Source: Ettlia oleoabundans (Eukaryota > Chlorophyta > Chlorophyceae > Chlamydomonadales). Taken from it: 12,808 bases of DNA. The translations under genes and the position numbers were made by a program. Below, one piece after another: positions 1 to 12,808 of this stretch (the first letter of the stretch is position 1; the number at the start of each line of letters is the position of its first letter). The notes below the pieces were generated by a model that made no database searches, was not told the DNA's origin, and was given only the letters and a program-made list of their open reading frames with translations. The stretch spans positions 1 to 12,808 of the forward strand of contig JAAMXP010003802.1 of the NCBI GenBank assembly GCA_019693395.1, read 5' to 3'.

Positions 1-353
1 GGGCAGAGGCGCCATGCTGGCACCAGCAAACAGGGAAGAAAGATGGTGAAGTAACTTGGAGTGGAGCTCCGCCCCACAAGGCGGAGGGATGTAAGTGGGA
101 GGCCAGTGTGTTGGAAATTTTTAGAAAGCACACCGGGTGAATGGCTAACGCCAGACATGGGTGCAGCAAAGGCAAGGGAGATGACAGGTGGCAGACAAGA
201 GACACCGTCTAAGTTTGTGTCTAAGGTTGTGTCCAACACACACGCGGTGGCTGTCTGCAGGCTGGAGCGGTTGTGCAAGCAGCATTGAGTGCCCTCTATC
301 TGGCCTGCCAGAGAAACCTCCTAAATCGCCTGGCGAGAGCAAGGCTAGGAAAT
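1..353. other. Probable 3' UTR/flank of the minus-strand membrane protein gene
   Basis: No coding exon is supported here. The stretch lies downstream of the stop codon of the minus-strand membrane protein gene, so it is probably its 3' UTR, continuing off the left edge. No minus-strand TGTAA signal is present between the stop and the edge. A plus-strand TGTAA occurs at 90-94 and could equally belong to a convergent gene outside the window. The short open frames in this stretch have no recognisable content. Confidence 0.4.
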
Positions 354-1741
354 TCACAAATGCTTGAACAGAACGTGGAATGCATCCAGATGCAGCAGCA
401 ACACCAGCAGCGCCACGCCCACCTCGAAGCGCAGCAGTACATGCTCGGGCTGGAAGCCTAGTGCCGCCAGGAAGCTGCGGCGCTGTACCGCCTCCCAGCG
501 GTACACCAGCACGGTTGGCAGTACAACTCCCACCACCAGCTGAAGGATGGGCAGGTAGGAGCAGCAGAGCTGCACAACTGCATCCTGGGGACTGCATGCG
601 GCTGTGGCAGCAGCTGCAGGTGTTCCAATGGCTGGCAGCACAGCTGCCATTGGGGCGGGCAGCAGGCTGGAAAGTTCTAGCAGCATGCGGCGCAGTACAA
701 CCAGGACCGGCTGCACCAGTTGGTAGTGCACCGCCGCCACTGCCGCCTGCAGCTGGGTGTGGCGCGTGCAGTGCTGGGGGTTGCACTTGAGCTGCAGCAT
801 CAGAATGAGCAGCTGACCGTGAAGAAAGTAGCGCAGCGTGGTGACAAGCGGCCAAGCGGCGCCGTTGAGGAGCATGATGGCAGCCTGGCTGTGCCACAGC
901 AGCCACAGCAGGCTGCCAAGCAGTCCCCGCAGCGAAGGGAAACAGGAATCTAAGGATAGGGCTGCACCAGCAGCCGCTGCTGGTGTGGGGAGGGCCCTCA
1001 GCAAGGCGCCCGCGCCGGCGCTGCCGCCGCCAAGTGGTGCCAGCTCGTACAGCTGTGGGTAGAAAGCGCACAGCATGGCTGCATGCGCCAGGTTCCAGGC
1101 ATTGACCCAGTAGCGGCGCCACCTGCGTGCGGGAGTGGCAGGCAGACGGGGTTGGACAAGCACACAACTTACTGCGCACGGTAGTACAATTGCGCAGCAC
1201 TGTGTGACCTTATTGCAAGGGAGTCGAGAGCCAAGCCAAAGAATTTTGCATTGCCTTAGGCAATCGCCACCAATAGGCGGTACAACGGCCAATAGGCGGT
1301 ACAACGGTACCATCCCACCCTGGGGAAGGAGGCACCCAGTCAAGCAAAGAAGGGCTGAGAAATTAAGGCAGCCATATGCCACGTGGGGCCGCACACGGCA
1401 TATTGCGCGGCCGCTTGCAACATGCTTGCAAGCATCAACACTTGGGACCCTTCATGCATCAGGCACCGCCAGCTCAAAACTCACCTAAGGAAGGCTGACG
1501 GGCACGCCTGCAGCATCACCACTGGCGCCAGGCTGTATGCTGTGCCCGCTGCCAGCATGGCGACTACTGCTGAGGCGCCGGCGCCCCGCCCCACGGCCCT
1601 TGCGGCAAAGCCCAGCCAGGCGGCTAGCCGCAAGAAGGCTCTGATTACGTCGTAAGGCACCCTCTTGGAGGCGTGCTGCAGCTGGAACTCCTCCTCCAGC
1701 TGCGGGTGGTCGCCAAACGCCAGCAGCACACACACGATGAC
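354..1741 (-). CDS. Unrecognised polytopic membrane protein, last two exons (5' end unresolved)
   Basis: I do not recognise this protein. Two phase-compatible exons are visible: 1485-1741 (after a CAG acceptor; ends in phase 2 at AG|GTGAGT) and 354-1122 (after GCACGCAG; stop TGA at 354-356). Joined, they give about 341 residues. The sequence is very hydrophobic, with about six to eight likely membrane segments, for example near residues 33-50, 55-77, 90-112, 150-172, 178-196, 268-293 and 318-338. A charged stretch (residues 11-30, with LEEEF and HASKR) precedes the first. Short basic loops (RWRRYW at 86-91, VLRRML) separate segments, and the chain ends FHVLFKHL. The intron (1123-1484) carries a tandem repeat and palindromes. 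No convincing first exon was found upstream up to about 2400, so the N-terminus is missing. Membrane location is inferred from hydropathy judged by eye; function is unknown. The clean phase match across a consensus intron is the main evidence that it is real. Confidence 0.6.
1270..1307. repeat. 19-bp perfect tandem duplication
   Basis: Two identical, directly adjacent copies of CCAATAGGCGGTACAACGG (1270-1288 and 1289-1307) lie inside the intron of the membrane protein gene. Probably a simple local duplication. Confidence 0.9.
1374..1435. repeat. Cluster of palindromes including a G-box
   Basis: Within the same intron, an 8-bp palindromic G-box-type core CCACGTGG sits at 1379-1386. A 7-bp inverted repeat (ATATGCC at 1374-1380, GGCATAT at 1397-1403) overlaps it. 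A 14-bp perfect palindrome, ATGCTTGCAAGCAT, follows at 1422-1435. G-boxes bind bZIP/bHLH factors in plants, but a regulatory role in this intron is only a possibility. Confidence 0.45.
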
Positions 1742-2412
1742 CTGTTCAGCCGGCCAGCGGCAGCAGAGGCAGGAAGCTGATATATAGGACAAGCAGGACG
1801 GGTGGAAGGTGCGAAGAACATCAACCACAGATACATGGGGGGAGGGATACTAGTATTTTGAGTTCCAGAGAGCCATTTGCAATCGGGGAGACATCATGTC
1901 AGCCGCTGTGGGTGGCCGCTGCCCGCGGCTCAGCGCTCAACAAGCTTGCGGCCGCAGGCCGGCAGCGGTGGTCAGCCGGGCTGGGGGTGCGGCCGAGCCT
2001 TGTTCAGCGTAGAGCACAACACCGATTGCCAGGGCTTTCCTGCCTGCAATACGGCGGGCACAGCAGCTGCAGCCGGCCTTGACTGACCTTTGGAGGGTCA
2101 GCGCTTCCAAGATTGTCCGTAAGCATTGGCATCCCCTTTCTTCATTTCCTCTATCGGTGCTCCAAGGCCCTCAGCCTCTATTCATACTCTGAAACGGTAA
2201 AATCTCAGGCTTTCGATCCTGATACGCGGTTCGACACGTCAGCGCAGGTGTAAGCCACGTTCCAGGTAGTTTCATGCAGTCGTGGAAATTGTTACGGGGA
2301 TGAATTGTACCTTTTGCTCCAAAGGTACGTTTCTTCTGATGGTTACACGAGCCTGTTAGGCGTGCGTTTCCAAGGACTCATCTGGGAGTTGAAACCTTTT
2401 TATGCCCTATTG
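1742..2412. other. No gene supported; probable 5' flank of the membrane protein gene
   Basis: I translated the minus strand here looking for the missing first exon and found only short open frames without a convincing start, membrane segment and matching splice phase. The part from about 2100 to 2410 is visibly richer in A/T than its surroundings, as a promoter or UTR would be. It includes a short inverted repeat at 2083-2101 (CTGACC, 7-nt loop, GGTCAG) and the hairpin listed separately. A TATATA element is visible at about 1780-1785, but it lies next to the acceptor of the first visible exon, so its role is unclear. I checked by eye for a tRNA (TTCGA near 2230) and found no matching arms. 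Confidence 0.4.
2307..2328. repeat. Perfect 8-bp stem, 6-nt loop hairpin
   Basis: GTACCTTT (2307-2314) and AAAGGTAC (2321-2328) are exact reverse complements around the loop TGCTCC. It lies in the A/T-richer stretch just beyond the inferred MAPK polyadenylation site and upstream of the membrane protein gene. It could be a protein-binding palindrome or an RNA hairpin; no function is assigned. Confidence 0.7.
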
Positions 2413-2427
2413 CTTTGAGGTATCGGT

Positions 2428-2432
2428 TTACA
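2428..2432 (-). terminator. Candidate TGTAA polyadenylation signal of the MAPK gene
   Basis: TTACA on the plus strand reads TGTAA on the minus strand, the pentamer used by many chlorophytes 10-20 nt before the poly(A) site. It is the first one met downstream of the MAPK stop codon, giving a 3' UTR of roughly 650 nt. Another copy lies at 2343-2347. Confidence 0.45.
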
Positions 2433-3080
2433 AGTTTGAGCTGCAAAGGGCTGGCCTGACATCACAGGGGGGAGAGCGGCGGGCAGGGGACGTGCGGGCA
2501 GTGGGCGGTGCCCTGCAAACATCCAGCAAGCTTGGCCACCGCATGCGCCGCAGGAACGGCGGGTGTGGCCAGCATGGAAAACACGCTCGCCCAATTCGTA
2601 AAGCGGGCAGTTTGCCAGGATGGGCGAGATGATGTGGTGGAGAGAGAGGAATCGGGGAGGTAGCTACAGTGCGCGACGACGGCGATGGTGCCGCTGCAAA
2701 AAGTGACCGAGGTTTTGCTGCCCTGGGGGAAGAAATGTAACCGCCCTGTATTGGAGAGGCCGCGGGAGGTGCGCTGGGTAAAGAAGACGATCATCAAATG
2801 TGGGTAGTGGGAAGGACGAAGCAGCGGGCGGAAAAAAAAGAGAGGGGGGGCGTCCAGTCAGTAGCAGAGCACGCAAGAGCGGAGGCAAAGGAGAGATGGG
2901 GTAATGTGTTGGGTGTTGGAAGAGTCGCCTGTCACAGCGCATTAGCAGAGGAGATAGAGAAGAGATAGCCTAGGGTGGGCCTGTTGGGTTCACACAGCGG
3001 CGCAGCGTCAGCGGGCGCCGCACCCAGCCGCACAATGAGCGGCGAGGAGCCAGGCGCCGGCCGGGCATTTGAGAACGGTC
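2433..3080 (-). other. Inferred 3' UTR of the MAPK gene
   Basis: No coding sequence is supported. The stretch lies between the proposed MAPK stop (3081-3083) and the TGTAA signal. It is purine-rich on the plus strand, with an A8 run near 2834. If the MAPK instead ends at the TAG next to exon 13, the UTR would begin at about 3380. Confidence 0.45.
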
Positions 3081-8204
<5,124 letters not shown>

Positions 8205-9478
8205 GGTGGTGATCCAGGCCACAGCCCCGTAACGGAACTGCTTATGCCTCTTGGATGGGCGCCCTGCACAGGCACAGGGGAGCAGTCAAGAGACGGGCAG
8301 GGCCAAGCAGGTTGCCGGGCGGCGGTCAGCTGGCCCAGCGGCCTTGCCCTTGGCTTGTCCGCCTTGCGCGTAACACTTGGCGTCACCACTGCACTGGTGA
8401 CGCATCCCTGTCGGCTCAGGGCTGCAGCTAAAAGCTGCTGGCTGGCGAGGCTGGCCGGCCACAACAGCCGGGGGACCTTAGACCGGCACGATCGGTTGCG
8501 ATGTTGGCCCGTAACCCACCTGTGCCTCAACTGGGCGCCTATGGCCCTCGTTGGTTAGAGATGGACTGCTGGTGACGGCTGGCTCCCTATTCCCGGCACC
8601 GCTCCGTCCTCGGCAACGCTCGGTAAAAAGGCCGGCTGGTGCAACTGCGCTTCTTATCAAAGGCTGAGCAGGGCTTGTGCGCTAGCCATGGAAATGCACC
8701 GCGGAACCGCCAGACCGGGGAGGCACTAATGGCAGTCCAAACCGCAAGCAATGAGCAAAACAATGCAGGAAGGTGGCAGGAAGCGTCTGCCGAGATGGTG
8801 GCACCACGGCTCGGAGGCAGCGCAGCACGACAGCAAGAGCAGTTTTTTTTTGGCGCAGAATGCGACCCCAGCTTGCATCTGGCGCATAGTCCAGCTCTGG
8901 ATCATTTACCTTCATGGGCGCCGAAGAGCAGATGGATGGGGAGATTGAGCTGGGTGGGGACGCCGCACCAGTTACAGCAGGCGGGAGTTGGGGCAAGGGT
9001 GTGTCAGGGTGGCCGCCAACTATCCACACATGAGCAAAGGTGAACTGAGTATTGCAATCCAAGTGAACCGTATTGACACTGAGTGGAATACATCCCAGCA
9101 TGGCAGGAGCTGTGGGATGCATGCCCAGGCCAGAAAGCCACCGCCACCCTTCCATTAGTAGGGTTTTCTTGCGGAGAGGGGACTCTCCTGCACCCTCTGC
9201 TTTGCGCACCAGTATGCTGGTCAGTAGCGCACCTGTTGCAGGCGGAAGCTTGCTCATGATCATTTACCAGGTCTGCGAAGCCTTCCCTGCTGAGCTACAA
9301 CTGGGGCAACACCCTACTGGGGGCGCCAGGCTCGGCAAAGTGGTGAACTTGCTTTGTACGCATCAACCCCAGCCCCGGTGGCTACACCCAGCATAGGTTT
9401 AGCAGGTAGGATCACCAAAGCACATGAATCGCTCGTAACCAACACCGTGCAACCTGTGTCTTTGAAGCGCAAGGCTGT
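8205..9478. promoter_or_regulatory. MAPK upstream region; no gene supported
   Basis: This stretch separates the MAPK start codon from the inferred end of the thioredoxin-like transcript, so it should hold the MAPK promoter and 5' UTR. No clear TATA box is visible within 300 bp of the ATG. The main recognisable element is the inverted repeat at 8380-8403. Open frames exist on both strands, the longest on the minus strand at 8682-9263, but they lack any domain and their third codon positions are not G/C-biased as in the confirmed exons. A T8 run near 8850 is the only other simple feature. Confidence 0.5.
8380..8403. promoter_or_regulatory. Perfect 9-bp inverted repeat with CGTCA/TGACG half-sites
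   Basis: GCGTCACCA (8380-8388) and TGGTGACGC (8395-8403) are exact reverse complements around CTGCAC, 176-199 bp upstream of the MAPK start codon. TGACG is the core bound by plant TGA-type bZIP factors and CRE-like sites. Position and symmetry suggest a regulatory site, but this is inference. Confidence 0.45.
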
Positions 9479-9483
9479 TTACA
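9479..9483 (-). terminator. Candidate TGTAA polyadenylation signal of the thioredoxin-like gene
   Basis: TTACA on the plus strand (TGTAA on the coding strand), about 590 nt downstream of the stop codon at 10074-10076. A further copy lies at 8972-8976. Confidence 0.4.
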
Positions 9484-10073
9484 TGGTTGCACGCGCCACC
9501 TCATGGATGCTGGTGGCACCCACCCTGATGCACTCTACCATGGGTAGTGTCAGGACCTGTCCTATATAGCGATGCAACGGTCGTTAGAAAAAGAAGAACC
9601 AATAACGTTGGACTTGCAAGGATGCACAATATGGGAATGGCTTGACAGCGAAATGGTGACAGGCCCCCCTTTCATGAAACGATTGAAGGCACATGGCAGT
9701 ACTAAGTGTTGGTTGACTAGTTTGTACACAACGATACAGGGGAGGGACAGATTGACAGACAGTCACATACACCTGCTGGGGCTGCTACGAGGTCAAGTAC
9801 AACAGGAGATGCAGCGACAGCATGGGAGAAAACTATGGAAGGAAAAGCATACCGTAGGTAACATCAGCGCATGTGACCAGTGGGTGACGCAACTAGCTGG
9901 TGAGCACTGCCCCGCGGTTCACGGTGGCTATGTATTTCGGCAGTCCTCTGGCACACAACGTTTCACAAATGCCATGCGCGCCTCGACTGCCGCTAAATCC
10001 GTTCAAGGCACCACAGCCGGGCGGCAGCCACACGGGTGCCTATCCCCAGCCAGGCGGTTTCCCATGGTGCGCG
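9484..10073 (-). other. Inferred 3' UTR of the thioredoxin-like gene
   Basis: Lies between the stop codon of the thioredoxin-like protein and the TGTAA signal. A plus-strand open frame (9572-10129) covers it, but it encodes no recognisable domain, uses many A/T-ending codons, and runs into the opposite-strand coding exon, so I treat it as spurious. Confidence 0.45.
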
Positions 10074-11243
10074 CTAGCGACGCGCACTGGGGGCGTGTTG
10101 CGCCAGCAGCTGCCAAAGCGTGCCCCTAAGCTTGCGATGCTCGCTGCGCAGCATGTGCTGCACCTGGGAGCGGTTGCCTGCCACGGCACGGCTGTCGGCG
10201 ATGCTGGCGGTACGCATCAACGCTCCCTGCGGCAGGAGCGACCGGGGGAGGTGGGTGGGCACAAGGGTGGATGATGGGGCAGTCGGGCAGCCACAGCAGC
10301 GGCATGCAGCGCAGCAGGGTTGGCCAGCGGGTGCATTGAGGAGCCGCCAGGGTCCCTCGCCTGGTTCCTGATACCTGATATAACATGAACCCGCCAGCCC
10401 CCTCCCAACCTTAAATGCAAATGGACCCCAGGGGTCTCCTCCCCACCCCACGGAACAACCAAAACAACAACCACCTTCCACAACAAGTAGGAAAGCAGAG
10501 GATCCCCCCGCTTGCTCACGTCCACGAAGAAAAGAAAGCGCGGCGCGCTTCGCAGCTTGTACCATGCCGCCACGTCGCTGGGCCAGTCCCAAGGGTCCAG
10601 CATGTCGTGGCGCAGGAAGACCACCCGCGCCCGCTGCTGGCGGCACTCCCGGCACACAGCCTCCAGCTCTCGCAGCACATCCTTGCAGATCCCGCAGCTT
10701 CTGCGTGGGGGCAGTGGCAGGGCAAGAGCTGGTGGGGGATAGCAGGCAGCGCAGGATAGGGAAGGGGGTGGTGGCATGAGCAGCGGAGGCACCCCCAAAG
10801 TGGCAGCCAGGCCGCGTATACCATCGATGCCCAGAACCACACCACAGCTCTCCGGCAGTTGAACTATGCCCAGCAGAATGTGTGGCATGCTGAGCTGACC
10901 TGGAGTATACTGTGAGCACCACTAGCTGCCCAGTTGCCGCCTCTAAGAGAGCTTCTAAGTGTGCTAACCCCGCCACCTCAATCACGCGGCCGTCTGCCAG
11001 GCTGGAAGGCACCGCCGCCAGCAACTGCTCTTGCTCTTGCTGCCGTTTCCACTGCAGGTCCAGGTGATGCCTAGGGAGGGACAGGAGGGGGGCATGCATC
11101 ACGCAGGCGCCCTGGAGCGGCGCCAGACAACTGGGAAACCGCAGCCGCTGCCGCCACCAGAGCAGGAAGGCAGTGGACCGGCAGCGGTGCTGCGCCATGG
11201 TCGCTACACTGCGGCTCACCTCCTGTCTATTTGAAAGGCGCAT
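10074..11243 (-). CDS. Thioredoxin-like protein with CGIC active site, probably organelle-targeted
   Basis: Predicted thiol-disulfide oxidoreductase. Three exons: 10900-11243, 10520-10700 and 10074-10226, joined through AG|GTCAGC (phase 2) and GAC|GTGAGC (phase 0) introns, give 225 residues. The thioredoxin fold is readable in order: VIEVAGLAHLEALL near 87-100, strand LVVLTVYS 107-114, redox motif SCGICK 116-121 (CxxC at 117-120), strand VVFLRHD 141-147, SAPRFLFFVD 166-175 with the conserved cis-proline 168, then GALMRTASIAD, and a C-terminal helix rich in Arg/Gln/His. The usual Trp before the CxxC is replaced by Arg-Ser. Residues 9-61 contain Arg/Ser/Ala and no acidic residue, like an algal chloroplast or mitochondrial transit peptide. 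Start choice: ATG 11241-11243; the second Met (residue 16, ACCATGG context) is an alternative. It faces the SYLF gene head to head. Family is confident; target compartment and partner are unknown. Confidence 0.85.
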   Translation of the reverse strand: MRLSNRQEVSRSVATMAQHRCRSTAFLLWWRQRLRFPSCLAPLQGACVMHAPLLSLPRHHLDLQWKRQQEQEQLLAAVPSSLADGRVIEVAGLAHLEALLEAATGQLVVLTVYSRSAQHATHSAGHSSTAGELWCGSGHRWYTRPGCHFGGASAAHATTPFPILRCLLSPTSSCPATAPTQKLRDLQGCAARAGGCVPGVPPAAGAGGLPAPRHAGPLGLAQRRGGMVQAAKRAALSFLRGREQAGGSSAFLLVVEGGCCFGCSVGWGGDPWGPFAFKVGRGLAGSCYIRYQEPGEGPWRLLNAPAGQPCCAACRCCGCPTAPSSTLVPTHLPRSLLPQGALMRTASIADSRAVAGNRSQVQHMLRSEHRKLRGTLWQLLAQHAPSARR

Positions 11244-11665
11244 GGCCGCAGCAGCCGGCCTCTGAGACACGGGCGAGTTTGCTGTGTACGAGTTTGCACT
11301 GTGTTACACCCGTCACGGCGACAGAACCGTTGTGTAAGCTGCGCAGAATTCACCAGGCTGCTTGGCATGGTGTACGAGAGACAAGACAGGGGGAGGATTT
11401 AAGTGAAGCAATATCAGGTAATAAAGGGCGGCTGACTCCTTGCTTAATCACTGCCGACGCACCCTGGACAAGAAATGTGCGGGGGTAGAGCTTACCTTTG
11501 ACAGTACTACAGGGTGGCAGCAGTGCCAGCAGGCCACGAGGGCATGGCTGGCTTTGCTTGCAACCTTCAACTTCCGTGCTGTAAATATCCTCCTGCATGC
11601 TGTCAACCTGCAGCGGCATTGTTGGCCAGACGCCGGGCGAGGGAGTTGCGTAATCCACGGACTCA
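11244..11665. promoter_or_regulatory. Divergent intergenic region between thioredoxin-like and SYLF genes
   Basis: Only 422 bp separate the two start codons, so both promoters and 5' UTRs must lie here if neither gene has an upstream non-coding exon. A TAAATAT at 11582-11588, about 80 bp before the plus-strand ATG, is a weak TATA-like candidate. A 9-bp direct repeat CGAGTTTGC (11274-11282 and 11289-11297) lies just upstream of the thioredoxin-like start. No well-defined box is evident. Confidence 0.5.
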
Positions 11666-12632
11666 ATGGCCGCGCCTCGGCTAGGGCAGCGTCGACCGAG
11701 CCTGTCGCTGGCCGCCATCAAGGATCTCTTCCAGGTTGAGCACCTGGTCGAAAATGGCGCTGATTCCGACCCCGGCAGCCCTAACGAGCCGCAGTACCAG
11801 CAACTGCAGTGCCAGCAGACGTCACCGCCGCCGCCCCCGCCCGGCACCGCCAGCGGCACCCTGGTGAAGCGGTTGTCCCTGCGGCGCAGTAGCGGGTTAC
11901 ACAGCATGAAGAGCCAAAGCAGCCTGGTCAGTTCAGACAGCGATCTTGGTGAGCCATGTGCAGCAGCGCCGCCACGTGCCACGCGCGAGTACACCGGGCG
12001 GGCACATATGTTGTTGCGGCGGCGCTGCACCGAAGCGATCAAGGTGCTACAGCGTCTGCAGCGGCCCATTGGCTCTGCTGAGGCAGGTGGTGAGCGCAAG
12101 CCGCCACTGTCAAAGGCAGGCTTGAGAGTTGCACAGGTGGGGTGGCAGGGGAGGGGAGGGGTGCGCCAGCAAAAGGCAGGGTTGCCCTGCAAGCCTGGCG
12201 ACTGCCTGCTGCTTTCCTACACATATCAGCAGTTGTCCGCTTGATGTGGTTATACCAGTCCTCAGCCCTCGCGTCCCACTTCACGTCTTGACCCATAGCT
12301 TCCTTTGATCCCGGGGCCATGCCACGCTACAAAACAGCACCCAAGCCACGCACTTGCCATGCCAGCCTTACTGTTGTTCAACGTCTCCCCATGCCTCCAC
12401 CATTCATCTATACCCACCCACCAATCCTCATTTCCCGTTTCACTTGCAGGGCCTTGCGTTTGTGGTGCAGCAGAAGGTTGGCCTGCTGGGAGCGCTGGGC
12501 TGGGGCCACGGCTGCGTCATCGCTCGCCTGCCAGACGGAAGCTGGTCGCCCCCCTGCTTCACCCTGCTGCGTCAGGCCAGCCTGGGCCTCACCTTTGGCA
12601 TGCAGCGCATAGAGAGCTGCTTTATACTGCAG
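11666..12632 (+). CDS. SYLF (Ysc84-like) domain protein, 5' part only
   Basis: SYLF domains bind phosphoinositide membranes and, in yeast Ysc84 and animal SH3YL1, link to actin and endocytosis. Two exons, 11666-12136 and 12450-12632, are joined in phase 0 (CACAG|GTGGGG to TTGCAG|GGC) and give 218 residues. Exon 2 ends at CAG|GTGTGT, so the gene continues past the right edge. ATG 11666 is preceded by an in-frame TAA at 11651-11653, fixing the start. Residues 1-105 are Ser/Pro-rich and probably disordered, with a proline run and basic-serine clusters (RRPSLS, VKRLSLRRSS). The domain begins near 105; its signature runs LRVAQ|GLAFVVQQKVG, GWGHGCVIARLPDGSW and SLGLTFGMQRIESCFIL, matching the family pattern A-kGlA-f, GsGlvvARlpDGsWs and lGfgfQiG. 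The final third of the domain is off-window. Family is confident; whether an SH3 or FYVE domain follows cannot be seen. Confidence 0.85.
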
Positions 12633-12808
12633 GTGTGTGTTAAGGTCTAGTATAAAAGTGATCTTGCAACTTGAAGCTGTGCCACAAAGCATTTTGCGCC
12701 CTTGCTGATCTGCCTGGACCCTATGCCAGGAAGGCAGGGCGGCGAGCAGCAGCATGCCGTATGCGCCCCCCCCCTTCTTGCCAACCCCACCCCCACCTCC
12801 CTCCATTC
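12633..12808 (+). other. Start of SYLF gene intron 2
   Basis: Follows the donor CAG|GTGTGTG; stops in the SYLF frame appear soon after. The last 50 bases contain a C10 run and a pyrimidine-rich tract (CCCCCTTCTTGCC, then CCACCTCCCTCC) like the approach to a 3' splice site, so the next exon probably begins just past the edge. Confidence 0.6.

Noticed and set aside
90..94. Plus-strand TGTAA as the end of a convergent gene
   Set aside because: A single pentamer is expected by chance, and only 90 bases lie to its left with no coding evidence.
1741..1836. ATG at 1834-1836 as the start of the membrane protein
   Set aside because: Its frame (MYLWLM...) is different from the membrane protein frame across the proposed acceptor and hits a stop; joining would need an unsupported splice.
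2200..2275. tRNA-like TTCGA motif
   Set aside because: No 5-bp T-stem around the loop, no D-arm or anticodon arm at the right spacing, and no acceptor stem.
8682..9263. 193-codon minus-strand open frame beginning with ATG
   Set aside because: No recognisable domain, third codon positions lack the G/C bias of confirmed exons, and it lies in the expected MAPK upstream region. Long chance frames are common at this GC content.
9572..10129. 185-codon plus-strand open frame
   Set aside because: It overlaps the last coding exon of the thioredoxin-like gene on the other strand and uses A/T-ending codons; best explained as antisense to a 3' UTR.
11073..11219. Possible intron in the thioredoxin-like leader (GAG|GTGAGC to CCCTAG|G)
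   Set aside because: The splice sites look good, but the donor is phase 0 and the downstream frame needs phase 2, so splicing would frameshift before the thioredoxin fold. The unspliced leader is open throughout.

Overview
The window looks like nuclear DNA of a GC-rich green alga (Chlorophyta). Its genes are split into many short exons by introns of about 150-370 bp with GTGGGT/GTGAGC-type donors and pyrimidine-CAG acceptors. Coding exons are rich in G/C at third codon positions, CAG/CTG runs are common, and candidate TGTAA polyadenylation signals, typical of chlorophytes, follow two of the genes. The centrepiece is a plant/algal-type MAP kinase with a TDY activation loop. I cannot name the genus.

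Layout from left to right. (1) Positions 354-1741, minus strand: the last two exons of a polytopic membrane protein I do not recognise; its 5' end is unresolved. (2) About 1742-2410: no gene supported; an A/T-richer stretch with a small perfect hairpin. (3) 3081-8204, minus strand: a complete TDY-class MAP kinase gene in 13 or 14 exons (about 560-565 residues), with a probable 3' UTR down to a TGTAA signal near 2430. One intron uses a GC donor, and another donor is the first unit of a (GT)10 microsatellite. (4) 8205-9478: MAPK upstream region with no supported gene. (5) 10074-11243, minus strand: a three-exon thioredoxin-like protein with a CGIC redox motif and a transit-peptide-like N-terminus; its probable 3' UTR runs down to a TGTAA near 9480. 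(6) 11244-11665: a short divergent intergenic region. (7) 11666 to the right edge, plus strand: the first two exons of a SYLF (Ysc84-like) domain protein that continues past the window.

The genes have unrelated roles (membrane protein, signalling kinase, redox protein, lipid/actin-binding domain), as expected for an ordinary eukaryotic gene neighbourhood. I see no mobile element, CRISPR array, tRNA or rRNA, and nothing resembling a multi-gene novel system. The most useful observations concern MAPK gene architecture and two uncharacterised proteins. All exon boundaries were deduced by hand from splice consensus, phase and protein family alignment from memory; no transcript data were available.
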